Source of the DNA: Fimenecus sp045631075
GTDB taxonomy: Bacteria; Bacillota; Clostridia; Oscillospirales; Acutalibacteraceae
NCBI GenBank assembly: GCA_045631075.1
Contig: JAZQUC010000223.1
Span: forward strand, 1-20,128
Direction of reading: 5' to 3'
DNA length: 20,128 bases
The notes under the pieces were generated by a model. It had not been told where the DNA came from. It saw only the letters and a list, made by a program, of their open reading frames with translations, and made no database searches. Both the position numbers and the translations under genes were made by a program. Below, one piece after another: positions 1 to 7,221 of this stretch (within the stretch, counting starts at the first letter, position 1; each line of letters starts with the position of its first letter).

Positions 1-5
1 GCCAT
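1..5 (-). CDS. Start codon of a leftward gene cut by the window edge (probable phage repressor)
   Basis: Only the ATG (complement of 3-5) and two further bases lie in the window, so the product cannot be read. A near-consensus leftward promoter and a GGAG ribosome binding site about 12 bases upstream point to a real gene here. It is divergent from a small Cro/XRE-type gene, which in temperate phages is the usual position of the CI-like repressor. The repressor identity is inference from position only. Confidence 0.4.
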
Positions 6-17
6 TTATTTCTTCAT

Positions 18-60
18 CTCCTTTTTTATATATAATAGGATAAAATCGAAATAATGTCAA
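18..60 (-). promoter_or_regulatory. Leftward promoter and ribosome binding site with an operator half-site
   Basis: On the minus strand, TTGACA (complement of 55-60) and TATTAT (complement of 32-37) are separated by exactly 17 bases. An AAAAGGAG ribosome binding site (complement of 19-26) follows. The spacer contains TCGATTTTATC, an imperfect version of the palindrome found at 413-425 and 1654-1670. A repressor bound here would block RNA polymerase, as expected for autoregulation of the leftward gene. Confidence 0.7.
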
Positions 61-142
61 GCATTTACAAATAAAACTGCGAAAAAATAAGCAATTTTTT
101 TGCGAATTTTAAGAAAATTGAAATTTTTTTTAAAAAAAACTA

Positions 143-188
143 TTGACATTTCGAGGAAATCGAGATAATATATGTATAAAGGAGGTGC
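143..188 (+). promoter_or_regulatory. Rightward early promoter with operator in the spacer
   Basis: TTGACA at 143-148 is followed by GATAAT at 164-169 (15-base spacer) or TAATAT at 166-171 (17-base spacer). Between them, at 151-163, sits TCGAGGAAATCGA, a TCGA-N5-TCGA palindrome matching the operators downstream. The AAAGGAGGTG ribosome binding site at 178-187 serves the gene starting at 196. The operator placement implies repression of the rightward operon by the same regulator that controls the leftward promoter. Confidence 0.7.
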
Positions 189-195
189 GAAAAAT

Positions 196-408
196 ATGGA
201 AATGACATTAAAGGCTTGTAGAATTATTGTAAAAGCGAGTGTAAAAGAAACTTCAAAAGCAACGGGTATATCCGAGTATTGTATTCGTGCTTGGGAAAGC
301 GGGGCGACAACCCCAAGAGTAACGCAGGCACAGAAATTGGTAAACTTCTATAATTCAAAAAATCCAAGTTTTAATATATCTGTAAACGATATAAATTTTT
401 TACCCTAA
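196..408 (+). CDS. Small Cro/XRE-type helix-turn-helix regulator
   Basis: This 70-residue protein is the first gene of the rightward operon. The middle segment, about residues 25-53 (ISEYCIRAWESG then TTPRVTQAQKLVNFY), has the usual pattern of the second and third helices of an XRE/Cro-C1 domain: an Arg-x-Trp-Glu-x-Gly turn followed by an amphipathic helix. The domain fills nearly the whole protein, as in Cro-like proteins, so it most likely binds the TCGA-N5-TCGA sites around it. The ATG at 196 is chosen over the upstream ATG at 172 because AAAGGAGGTG lies at 178-187. Role as Cro rather than an activator or excisionase is inferred from its position opposite the leftward promoter. Confidence 0.75.
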   Translation: MEMTLKACRIIVKASVKETSKATGISEYCIRAWESGATTPRVTQAQKLVNFYNSKNPSFNISVNDINFLP

Positions 409-412
409 TATT

Positions 413-425
413 TCGATTTAATCGA
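413..425. promoter_or_regulatory. Operator palindrome after the Cro-like gene
   Basis: TCGATTTAATCGA is a perfect 13-base inverted repeat with a single central base. It lies just after the Cro-like stop codon and before the ribosome binding site of the next gene. It matches the core at 1656-1668 and, more loosely, the sites in both divergent promoters. A TAATAT at 406-411 could be a -10 box, but no good -35 box accompanies it. The site may therefore act on readthrough or on a weak promoter. Confidence 0.65.
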
Positions 426-444
426 GATGGTGGAGGAAAAACGT

Positions 445-564
445 ATGAATCAACTGAATATTGATTTGTTTTTTAAAACTTTAATGGAGTTTATTGAAGA
501 AAAAGAGAACGTAAAAATTGAATACACATTAGAAAGGAGGCCTGACAATGAAGCTACTGAATAA
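445..564 (+). CDS. Small phage protein, unknown function (39 aa)
   Basis: A 39-residue acidic, helical-looking protein (MNQLNIDLFFKTLMEFIEEK then a charged tail). The start is supported by TGGAGG at 430-435 followed by an A-rich spacer, and it lies directly downstream of the operator at 413-425. The last codons carry the strong AAAGGAGG (533-540) that serves the overlapping start at 548. No domain is recognised. Short proteins in this position, between cro and the recombination genes, are common in Firmicutes phages, but the function is unknown. Confidence 0.6.
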   Translation: MNQLNIDLFFKTLMEFIEEKENVKIEYTLERRPDNEATE

Positions 565-604
565 CGGAGGTGTTGTAATTGGGATATATATGTATCAAGG
601 ATAG
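548..604 (+). CDS. Possible 18-aa overlapping peptide (leader-like)
   Basis: An ATG at 548 lies seven bases after a perfect AAAGGAGG (533-540) and opens an 18-codon frame ending TAG at 602-604. It overlaps the end of the 39-aa gene and the start of the zinc protein at 579, whose own ribosome binding site (565-572) lies inside it. It might be a translated leader that couples the two genes, or chance. The strong ribosome binding site is the only real support. Confidence 0.3.
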   Translation: MKLLNNGGVVIGIYMYQG

Positions 605-788
605 CAGCAGAGAATGTGACGGGTGTATGACTTGCAAGCCTGAAGAACACTATATTTGCCCTATATGCGGTCAAGAAGTATTTGAAGCCGTATATGTAAG
701 CAATGACGGTGAAGTAATCGGCTGCGATAATTGCGCTCAAATTAAAGAACCTTGGGAGATGTTAGAAGATGAAACTGACTACGAATAA
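579..788 (+). CDS. Small zinc-binding phage protein, TTG start
   Basis: A 69-residue cysteine-rich protein. Cysteines occur as C-x2-C near residues 15-18, CPICGQE around residues 27-33, and CDNC around 50-53, the last two forming a likely zinc ribbon. The start is TTG at 579, placed six bases after GGAGGTG (566-572); no ATG start fits. The gene overlaps the exonuclease gene by 20 bases, which suggests translational coupling. Function is unknown; small zinc ribbons of this kind often sit beside phage recombination genes. Confidence 0.65.
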   Translation: MGYICIKDSSRECDGCMTCKPEEHYICPICGQEVFEAVYVSNDGEVIGCDNCAQIKEPWEMLEDETDYE

Positions 789-1635
789 TTATTATAGCCC
801 AAAAGCCAACCAAGGCTATATGAGCGTATCGCAATTCAAAGAATTTAGCAAATGTGAAGCGTGCGCTATGGCTCAATTAAATGGTACATATAAGAAGCCT
901 GAAACATCTGCACTGTTTTTAGGCTCGTTTGTTGACGAAATGCTTACGGGTACAAATAAATCACAGATAGAATTTATTGTTAAAAACCGTACAGATATAT
1001 TTCAAAAAAGCAGCAAACTAAATAAATGTACTGACGAAGAACTTACTGTATTATTAAAAGATTATTCTTTTAAAATCTTTACCGATGAAAACAAACTCTA
1101 TGGAGATGTAGTACAAGCATTGGAAACGATTGAAAGAATAAAAAATCAACCTTTAATGATGCAGCATTTTAACAGCAAGCATCAGGTTATTATGACCGGC
1201 GAAATCGCTGGCGTTCCGTTCAAAATTAAAATGGATAATTATAAACCTAATGAATTTATTTCTGACGGCAAGTATATGGCAAGTTTACGTTCTCCAAATA
1301 TGTTTGAACCAATGGTTAAATATTGGGGATATGACATACAAGGTGCTGTATATCAGGAAATCGTTTATCAGAATACTGGAAAAAGGTTGCCGTTTTATCT
1401 TGATATTGGAACAAAAGAAAAACCTGCGCATTTAGCTGTTGCGGAAATAACACAATATGACCTTGACGAAGCACTTGAAAAGGTTATAAAGAACGCCCCG
1501 CGCTATCAGGCTATAAAAAATAGAGAGATAGAGCCCGAACGTTGCGAGGACTATAATTGTGATTACTGTACCGAAACCACAATTATTACAGAACCTATAG
1601 ATAGTAACTTTTTAGGATTGCCAAAGAAACAATAA
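769..1635 (+). CDS. PD-(D/E)XK exonuclease of the DUF3799 (RecE-like) family
   Basis: A 288-residue protein resembling phage DUF3799 nucleases, which resect double-stranded DNA ends for single-strand annealing. The N-terminal part has the family pattern MSVSQFKEFSKCE, then GSFVDEML. The catalytic core is visible as GVPFKIKMD (Asp156), then SDGK (Asp166 and Lys168), and the helix YWGYDIQGAVYQE. The C-terminus has a cysteine cluster, CEDYNCDYC, seen in many relatives and possibly metal binding. It is the first enzyme of a cassette with a Sak4-like ATPase and an SSB-like protein, which supports a role in DNA recombination and replication. Family membership is fairly sure; exonuclease polarity is not visible from sequence. 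Confidence 0.8.
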   Translation: MKLTTNNYYSPKANQGYMSVSQFKEFSKCEACAMAQLNGTYKKPETSALFLGSFVDEMLTGTNKSQIEFIVKNRTDIFQKSSKLNKCTDEELTVLLKDYSFKIFTDENKLYGDVVQALETIERIKNQPLMMQHFNSKHQVIMTGEIAGVPFKIKMDNYKPNEFISDGKYMASLRSPNMFEPMVKYWGYDIQGAVYQEIVYQNTGKRLPFYLDIGTKEKPAHLAVAEITQYDLDEALEKVIKNAPRYQAIKNREIEPERCEDYNCDYCTETTIITEPIDSNFLGLPKKQ

Positions 1636-1653
1636 AATTTTTTTAAAATTAAA

Positions 1654-1670
1654 TTTCGATTTAATCGAAA
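1654..1670. promoter_or_regulatory. Operator palindrome before the Sak4-like gene
   Basis: TTTCGATTTAATCGAAA is a perfect 17-base palindrome with one central base, the best copy of the TCGA-N5-TCGA family in the window. It lies in the 55-base gap between the exonuclease and the ATPase gene, just before TAGGAGG. The flanks are very A/T-rich, and I see no convincing -35/-10 pair. It may control an internal promoter or block elongation. Confidence 0.65.
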
Positions 1671-1690
1671 AAAATATAGGAGGATAAAAA

Positions 1691-2365
1691 ATGAATGCAC
1701 TTGTTTATGGCCCTTCCGGCGCGGGTAAAACCGTAAATTCGACGTTAGTAAGAGCAGAAAGGAGGAAAAAGAACTTATTGCTATGTTCTGATAACAGCCA
1801 CATTGTTTTAAACAATGAAGCGTTTAAGCGTGATAACTTGACTATCGAAATTATCGAACATTGGCTTGATAAAGATAATTTAGGAAAAGACCAAAATTGC
1901 TTTATAAAGCAGTTTGATAAAGCCGTAGATAGCAAGATGTATGACAATATCATTGTTGATAACGTAAGCGATATATTTGACCTTGCTATCCTTGAATATG
2001 ACGAAAGCGGCAGGATTAAGGATATGCGTCAAGCATATATGCTGGTATATCAGGAACTTAAACGTTTGGCAAGAAAAGCAGCGCAAGTTGATTGTAATGT
2101 TATCTTCACCGCTTGGACCGACTTACAAGAGATTATGCTGCCCGACGGAACAAAAACAGTAAGAACACAGCCGAAACTGCCTAATAAAATCCTTGATAAC
2201 TTCTTGGGATTAACACAGATTGTAGCCTATGTAAATACGGCTGAAAAGGATGGTAAAAAGGCTTGGTATTACGTAACTGAAGGCAGACAGACACTCTATG
2301 CAAAAGACCAAATAGGTTGCCGTAAATCCTGTATGCCTGAAGATATTTTTTTAGGAGGTAAATAA
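1691..2365 (+). CDS. Sak4-like RecA-fold ATPase (AAA_24 type), probable single-strand annealing protein
   Basis: A 224-residue P-loop ATPase. The Walker A motif GPSGAGKT is at residues 7-14, the minimal N-terminus typical of phage Sak4/AAA_24 proteins. Walker B is in NIIVDNVSD with Asp90. Later polar segments (NVIFTAWTDLQE, around residues 137-148) fit the RecA core. Sak4 proteins are short RecA-like recombinases that anneal single strands, helped by the phage SSB. Here the gene lies between an exonuclease and an SSB-like gene, which supports that assignment. TAGGAGG at 1678-1684 supports the start. An alternative is a general phage AAA ATPase without annealing activity. Confidence 0.75.
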   Translation: MNALVYGPSGAGKTVNSTLVRAERRKKNLLLCSDNSHIVLNNEAFKRDNLTIEIIEHWLDKDNLGKDQNCFIKQFDKAVDSKMYDNIIVDNVSDIFDLAILEYDESGRIKDMRQAYMLVYQELKRLARKAAQVDCNVIFTAWTDLQEIMLPDGTKTVRTQPKLPNKILDNFLGLTQIVAYVNTAEKDGKKAWYYVTEGRQTLYAKDQIGCRKSCMPEDIFLGGK

Positions 2366-2366
2366 T

Positions 2367-2459
2367 ATGGCTGAATTTTGGCAAGGCGTTTTCGCCACTT
2401 TAGGATTTGAATTTTTAACAATTATTTTAATTGCAATTATTGGAGGAAAAAGAAAATGA
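2367..2459 (+). CDS. Tiny single-pass membrane peptide (30 aa)
   Basis: A 30-codon gene not found by length-limited searches. TTAGGAGG lies just upstream at 2351-2358, and the stop overlaps the next start as ATGA (2456-2459). The sequence has a short polar N-terminus (MAEFWQG), a hydrophobic helix of about 18 residues (FEFLTIILIAIIG), and a basic tail (GKRK). This reads as one membrane span. Its 3' end carries TGGAGG, the ribosome binding site of the SSB-like gene, so it may be kept partly for coupling. Function is unknown. Confidence 0.55.
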   Translation: MAEFWQGVFATLGFEFLTIILIAIIGGKRK

Positions 2460-2932
2460 GTATTAATTGGAATTTTGACGCAAACGATTACGCCGAACAG
2501 AGTTTTAAACCCATTCCTGCTGGCGACCATCGTATGAGAATCGCATCTGCCGAAGAACAGACAAGCAATTCAGGTAAACAGATGATTAAGTTAGTGCTTG
2601 AAGTATCAGGCTATAACTCGACAATATGGCATTTCATTGTATTTATGCCTGAAAATCAGAAACTTACTAATCAGAAGTTAGGCGAAATTTTCAACAGTTT
2701 CGGCATCACACAGGGCGATTTCAACCTTAATAATTGGGTTGGCAAGGTTGGTGCAGCAAAGGTTAAACACGAAGCATATAACGGAACGGCGTCGCCTAAA
2801 GTTGCTTATTTCATTAACAAAGATAGACAGGATAAATTACCCGTTTGGCAAGAGCCGCCGAGTAAAGCATCATTAACGGGCGGTGGAAATACGGCACCTA
2901 TAACAGATACGGATGATTTGCCGTGGAGTTAA
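2456..2932 (+). CDS. DUF669 single-stranded DNA-binding-like protein
   Basis: A 158-residue protein of the phage DUF669 family, with an OB-fold-like core and the family opening WNFDANDYAEQSFKPIPAGD. The middle has QMIKLVLEVSG and LGEIFNSFGI. The C-terminus is Gly/Thr-rich and ends in the acidic tip DTDDLPWS, comparable with the partner-binding tail of bacterial SSB. It probably coats single-stranded DNA and recruits the Sak4-like ATPase and helicase. The start overlaps the membrane peptide by ATGA, and the end overlaps the helicase by 10 bases. Confidence 0.8.
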   Translation: MSINWNFDANDYAEQSFKPIPAGDHRMRIASAEEQTSNSGKQMIKLVLEVSGYNSTIWHFIVFMPENQKLTNQKLGEIFNSFGITQGDFNLNNWVGKVGAAKVKHEAYNGTASPKVAYFINKDRQDKLPVWQEPPSKASLTGGGNTAPITDTDDLPWS

Positions 2933-4266
2933 GAGATTATCAGCAATCTGTTTTTAACGATGCTACAGAAGCGTTTCGTAACGGGGCAAAAGGCGTTTTA
3001 TGCTGTTTGCCCTGTCGAAGCGGCAAATCGTTCATTATGGCACGAATGATACAAGGCGCAAAAGGTAACGTACTTATATTAGCCCATCGCCACACACTCA
3101 TAAATCAGCATAAAGATTTATTAAGTAGTTTAGGCGTGCTTACAGATAAGGTAAGAGTTGAATCTGTATTTACTGAAGCAAGCCGGCTGGGTAGGTATAA
3201 ACCTGACGACGTAAATTTAATTATCATTGACGAGGCACACTTATCTGAAGCAGCGTCATATAAAAAGGTATGCGAATATTACAACTGCCGCAGAGTTTTA
3301 TTTACTGCAACGCCTGCCCGTTTAGACGGTCAACCATTAACATTAGCCGATACGTTAATTACAGGAATAACGGCCAATGAACTTATAAAAAAAGGCGCTA
3401 TAAGTGAATATGATTACTATGCACCGGACCTGAACTTAAACACAGAAAATATAGGTATAGTAGCCGGAGAATATAACAACGGACAACTAACCGAACTTAT
3501 GTGCCAAAGTGCAATTTATGGTGACATTCTTAAATATTATTGTACTTTAGGAGAAAACAGACAAGCCATAGCTTATTGCACGTCGATTAAACATAGTATG
3601 CAAACCGCAGATATGTTTAATAAAAACGGCATAACTGCCGTAAGCATAGACGGTTCTATGAATATGCGAGAACGCAACGAAAAAATGGATATGTTCCGAA
3701 AAGGTGAAGTGCAGATTTTATGCAACTGTAACCTTATATCAGAAGGCGTAACTTTACCGAATGCAAGCGTAGCATTGCTTTTAAGACCCACAATGAGTTT
3801 GCCACTATTCATACAGCAGGCTTGCAGGGTTTTAACTCCGGTAAAAGGTAAGAAAGCCATAATCATAGATTACGTAAACAATATACAAAAACACGGATTG
3901 CCTACCGATGCTCATAAATGGAGTTTAACACAAAATATAGAAAAGCGCAAGCAATTTAATGAAGATGGCACATTATCAATAAGACAATGCGAAAACTGTT
4001 TTAGATGCTTTAAAACTGCTCAAAAATGCCCGTACTGTGGCTATGAGTATAAAGTTAAAGGCAGAGAGTTAAAAGCTGTAAAAGACGTTGAATTAAAGCG
4101 TATAGAGGCCATTGAAAAAGAAGAACAAGAACAACAAAAAAAGGCTGCAAGAATGGAAGTAGGACAATGCCGAACCATAGCAGAATTACAAAAAATTGCC
4201 AAAGAAAGAGGCTATGCACAAGGGTGGGTATGGCAGATGGCAAGAATAAAACACATAACACGATGA
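2923..4266 (+). CDS. DEAH-type superfamily 2 DNA helicase with C-terminal zinc ribbon
   Basis: A 447-residue SF2 helicase starting at GTG 2923, overlapping the SSB-like gene. Visible motifs are the Q-like start LRDYQQ, Walker A CRSGKS (31-36), motif Ia LILAHRH, DEAH (103-106), and motif III TATPAR (about 128). The second RecA domain ends at motif VI, QQACRVLTP (298-306). A zinc ribbon CENC-x2-C then CPYCG follows, and then a Glu/Lys/Gln-rich coiled coil near the end. It should unwind replication or recombination intermediates. Motif VI departs from the usual QxxGRxxR: the Gly is Cys and the last Arg is Thr. Relatives in phages also vary here. Confidence 0.85.
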   Translation: MELRDYQQSVFNDATEAFRNGAKGVLCCLPCRSGKSFIMARMIQGAKGNVLILAHRHTLINQHKDLLSSLGVLTDKVRVESVFTEASRLGRYKPDDVNLIIIDEAHLSEAASYKKVCEYYNCRRVLFTATPARLDGQPLTLADTLITGITANELIKKGAISEYDYYAPDLNLNTENIGIVAGEYNNGQLTELMCQSAIYGDILKYYCTLGENRQAIAYCTSIKHSMQTADMFNKNGITAVSIDGSMNMRERNEKMDMFRKGEVQILCNCNLISEGVTLPNASVALLLRPTMSLPLFIQQACRVLTPVKGKKAIIIDYVNNIQKHGLPTDAHKWSLTQNIEKRKQFNEDGTLSIRQCENCFRCFKTAQKCPYCGYEYKVKGRELKAVKDVELKRIEAIEKEEQEQQKKAARMEVGQCRTIAELQKIAKERGYAQGWVWQMARIKHITR

Positions 4267-4284
4267 AAGGAAGAAAATAAGAAA

Positions 4285-5892
4285 ATGCAAAACTTAAATT
4301 TATTTGAAAAACCATTAAAAATAGACAAGCCTATTAGATTGATAGAATTATTTGCCGGCGTAGGAGCGCAAGCAAAGGCACTCACAAGATTGGGTGCGGT
4401 ATTTGAGCATTATAAAATATCCGAATGGGAAGTTAATGCAACCGCATCGTATAAGGCAATACATAAAGAAAACGACAACGCCGATTATAGTGCGGAGTTT
4501 ACTAATGAACAATTAACCAAAACTCTTTTCAATATTGGCGTTTCAACTGATGGCAAAAAGCCAATGACATTAAAAGAGATTGCACGTAAAGGCGAACAAT
4601 GGAAAAGAACTGTGTTCAATAATTTTAAAGCTACTAATAATATTGGTTCTATTCTTAATATAAAAGGTAGCAACCTTGGTATCGTTGATACGGATAAATA
4701 TTGTTACATAATGACATATTCGTTCCCTTGTCAGGATTTAAGTTTGGCGGGCAAACAAAAAGGTATGGCAAAGGGAGAAAATACCCGTAGTGGCTTGTTG
4801 TGGGAAGTTGAAAGGCTCTTAAATGAGTGTGAAGAACTACCACAAATATTACTTATGGAAAACGTAACGCAGGTTCACGGCACGAAAAATAAAGAGCATT
4901 TTGATGAGTGGATAAGTTTCCTTGAAAGCAAAGGTTACAAAAATTATTGGAAAGACCTTAACGCTAAAAACTTTGGGATTCCACAAAATAGAAATCGTAC
5001 GTTTATGGTTTCAGTATTAGGAGATTACACATACGAATTTCCTGAAGAAATTCCCTTAGAATTAAGACTTAAAGATATGCTGGAAGATAGTGTGGATGAA
5101 AAGTTCTATATTAAAAATTTCGATAGCATAACCCCTGTGAATAAAGATTATTCAATGATTAATGGCGGTACTATTGGAAAAATGCACGATGTCTCACGCC
5201 GTGTTTACTCCGATGACGGAATATCTCCAACAATACATACTTGCGGTGGTGGTAATACTGAGCCAAAGGTTATAGCAGGTATCGGTGAGAAAAAATCCAA
5301 CGGCGGTAAGCAATGGTATCAACAAGACCGTGTTTACGATAACAATGTCGCTATAAGCGTGACCACAGGGTTCAATCCTTATTACAACGTTTACGACCCT
5401 TTTATAGTTGCCTCCCGTGGCAGAAATCCTGAAAATCCTTCTGATAGAACTGCAGGCATACATCTTGAACAAAGGCTTGAACCTAATTTTAGTGGTTGCT
5501 CAAACACTTTGACTACTGTGCAAAAGGATAATTATGTTTGTGAACCTATGGTTCACAAAATTGGGAATATATATCATTCAGGTGGTCAAAATGGCAACAT
5601 ATATGATTCAGAAGGTTTATCACCAACACTATTAAGCGGAGAAACAAGCACAAAAGGAAATGGTGGTATTGGAAGTAGTAATGCTCCAAAGATTACTGAA
5701 CCCGAAATCGCAGAACCTTATAATCTTCGCATCCGCAAACTCACTCCTAAAGAATGCTGGCGTTTAATGGGATTCGATGATGAAGATTTTGAAAAAGCTG
5801 CAAGCGTAAACAGTAATACACAGTTATATAAGCAAGCAGGAAACAGCATTGTTGTTGACGTTCTCTGCTATATTTTCGGTGAAATGCTATGA
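4285..5892 (+). CDS. C5-cytosine DNA methyltransferase
   Basis: A full-length 535-residue C5-methyltransferase that transfers methyl groups from SAM to cytosine in DNA. Motif I is LFAGVGAQ (22-29), motif IV is SFPCQDLSLAG with catalytic Cys149, motif VI is MENV (191-194), and motif VIII is PQNRNRT (about 233-239). The end has RKLTPKECWRLMGF and the motif X-like QAGNSIVVDV. About 120 residues separate motifs I and IV, longer than in short bacterial enzymes. The target-recognition region (about 300-475) holds several copies of an SPTI-type repeat (ISPTIHTCGGG, LSPTLLSGE). No restriction partner is present, so protection of phage DNA is the likely role. Confidence 0.9.
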   Translation: MQNLNLFEKPLKIDKPIRLIELFAGVGAQAKALTRLGAVFEHYKISEWEVNATASYKAIHKENDNADYSAEFTNEQLTKTLFNIGVSTDGKKPMTLKEIARKGEQWKRTVFNNFKATNNIGSILNIKGSNLGIVDTDKYCYIMTYSFPCQDLSLAGKQKGMAKGENTRSGLLWEVERLLNECEELPQILLMENVTQVHGTKNKEHFDEWISFLESKGYKNYWKDLNAKNFGIPQNRNRTFMVSVLGDYTYEFPEEIPLELRLKDMLEDSVDEKFYIKNFDSITPVNKDYSMINGGTIGKMHDVSRRVYSDDGISPTIHTCGGGNTEPKVIAGIGEKKSNGGKQWYQQDRVYDNNVAISVTTGFNPYYNVYDPFIVASRGRNPENPSDRTAGIHLEQRLEPNFSGCSNTLTTVQKDNYVCEPMVHKIGNIYHSGGQNGNIYDSEGLSPTLLSGETSTKGNGGIGSSNAPKITEPEIAEPYNLRIRKLTPKECWRLMGFDDEDFEKAASVNSNTQLYKQAGNSIVVDVLCYIFGEML

Positions 5893-6071
5893 ATAATTTT
5901 TGTTTAAAAAAGTATCAAGAATTTTACGATAAAAACGGATATATACCCTGAAATGTTTAACCCATATAACTGTGCTGAAATTACAGATATCGGACCTTGT
6001 ATAACAGCAATTGCGGTAGTGCCGGTAGTAGTGCAACAGTTTTAATTATTGAAAGGAGAGAAACGGAATGA
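5889..6071 (+). pseudogene. Frameshifted remnant of a small protein related to methyltransferase recognition-domain repeats
   Basis: An ATG overlapping the methyltransferase stop (ATGA, 5889-5892) opens 20 codons ending at TGA 5949-5951. Shifting by one base there gives an open continuation from GAA/ATG at 5950-5955 (FNPYNCAEITDIGPCIT). A second shift near 6003-6006 gives SNCGSAGSSATVLIIERR, which ends at TGA 6069-6071 and overlaps the next ATG. The two shifts compensate, so the end is again in the starting frame. The restored segment DIGPCIT..GS..SATVLI resembles the SPTI-type repeats of the adjacent methyltransferase. It is either a true pseudogene or two sequencing errors. Confidence 0.6.
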
Positions 6072-7201
6072 GCAGGTCAAAAGAAGAATTACAAATGTTA
6101 CAAAGCCTCCCATTAGATGTAAAAATACGTATGACACAAACACGCATCAGACAATGGGTTCACGAATACGGCTCGGATAATGTTTATATATCTTTTAGCG
6201 GTGGCAAAGATAGTACCGTTTTGCTTGATATTGTACGTGACATTTACTCCGATATTGAGGCGGTATTTGTGAACACGGGGCTTGAATATCCTGAAATACA
6301 ACAGTTTGTTAAAACATTTCCCAATGTAACTATATTACGCCCTAAAATGCGTTTTGATGAAGTAATAAGAAAGTATGGTTATCCGATTATAAGCAAAGAG
6401 GTTTCACACAAACTACACGATTTAACATCAGCCAGAAAAAATGGAAATTTTAATTCATACGCTGAAAGGCAGTTTCAAGGAAATTATGTCAGCAAAAACG
6501 GAAAAACGAACTCTATTAACATAGAAAAATGGAAATATTTAATTGACGCACCGTTTAAATGCAGCCATAAGTGCTGTGATGTTATGAAAAAAAAGCCTAT
6601 AAAACAATACGAAAAGCAAACAAAAAAGAAACCAATAATAGGAACTATGGCATCCGAATCACAATTAAGACGTCAAAATTGGGTTCGATATGGGTGTAAC
6701 GCTTTTGAAAAGAAACGTCCTACATCACAGCCAATGTCATTCTGGGCTGAACAGGATGTATTGCTATATATAAAGTTGTATGAAAAAGAAATGATTGAGC
6801 GTAGAAAAGAAGGTTTTCGTGAAACAGGTATGTCAGAAGAAGATATTAAAAAAATAAACTTTACACCTATCGCATCTGTATATGGCGACGTTGTCTATGA
6901 AACAGACCCCGAACAAATGCGGATTGAAGATTTTGATGTTGATAATGGCGGCGCTGACAAACTCATAACAACGGGTTGCAATAGAACAGGCTGTATATTT
7001 TGTGCTTTCGGTTGCCACCTTGAAAAAGAGCCTTCAAGATTTCAAATGTTGAAACAAACGCATCCACGACAATATGAATATTGCATAGGTGGCGGTGAAT
7101 ATGTGAACGACGTTTGGCAGCCAAACAAACAAGGGCTGGGAATGGCTCACGTATTCGACGAATTAAACAAGATATACGGCGAAGGTTTTATTAAATATTA
7201 A
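6068..7201 (+). CDS. PAPS reductase/DndC-like family protein
   Basis: A 377-residue member of the phosphoadenosine phosphosulfate reductase (adenine nucleotide alpha hydrolase) superfamily. The PP-loop SGGKDS is at residues 44-49, followed by VFVNTGLEYPE, a typical second strand. Cysteine pairs occur at CSHKCC and at CNRTGCIFCAFGC near the C-terminus, which could hold a metal or Fe-S cluster. In bacteria, relatives activate sulfate or, as DndC, insert sulfur into the DNA backbone. Phage members are common and mostly uncharacterised. AAAGGAG at 6052-6058 supports the ATG. Position beside the methyltransferase suggests nucleic-acid modification, which is inference. Confidence 0.8.
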   Translation: MSRSKEELQMLQSLPLDVKIRMTQTRIRQWVHEYGSDNVYISFSGGKDSTVLLDIVRDIYSDIEAVFVNTGLEYPEIQQFVKTFPNVTILRPKMRFDEVIRKYGYPIISKEVSHKLHDLTSARKNGNFNSYAERQFQGNYVSKNGKTNSINIEKWKYLIDAPFKCSHKCCDVMKKKPIKQYEKQTKKKPIIGTMASESQLRRQNWVRYGCNAFEKKRPTSQPMSFWAEQDVLLYIKLYEKEMIERRKEGFRETGMSEEDIKKINFTPIASVYGDVVYETDPEQMRIEDFDVDNGGADKLITTGCNRTGCIFCAFGCHLEKEPSRFQMLKQTHPRQYEYCIGGGEYVNDVWQPNKQGLGMAHVFDELNKIYGEGFIKY

Positions 7202-7221
7202 AAGCTGGGAGGTTATTAAAA

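Noticed and set aside
172..195. Start of the Cro-like gene at the upstream ATG (172)
   Set aside because: The strong ribosome binding site lies at 178-187, inside that extension, and fits the ATG at 196; the extension also overlaps the promoter -10 region.
450..740. Long minus-strand frames opposite the early genes, here and at 1705-1953, 3573-3866, 4055-4315, 5194-5472, 7978-8352 and 9198-9569
   Set aside because: They are mirror frames of well-supported plus-strand genes, have no ribosome binding sites and show no recognisable protein pattern.
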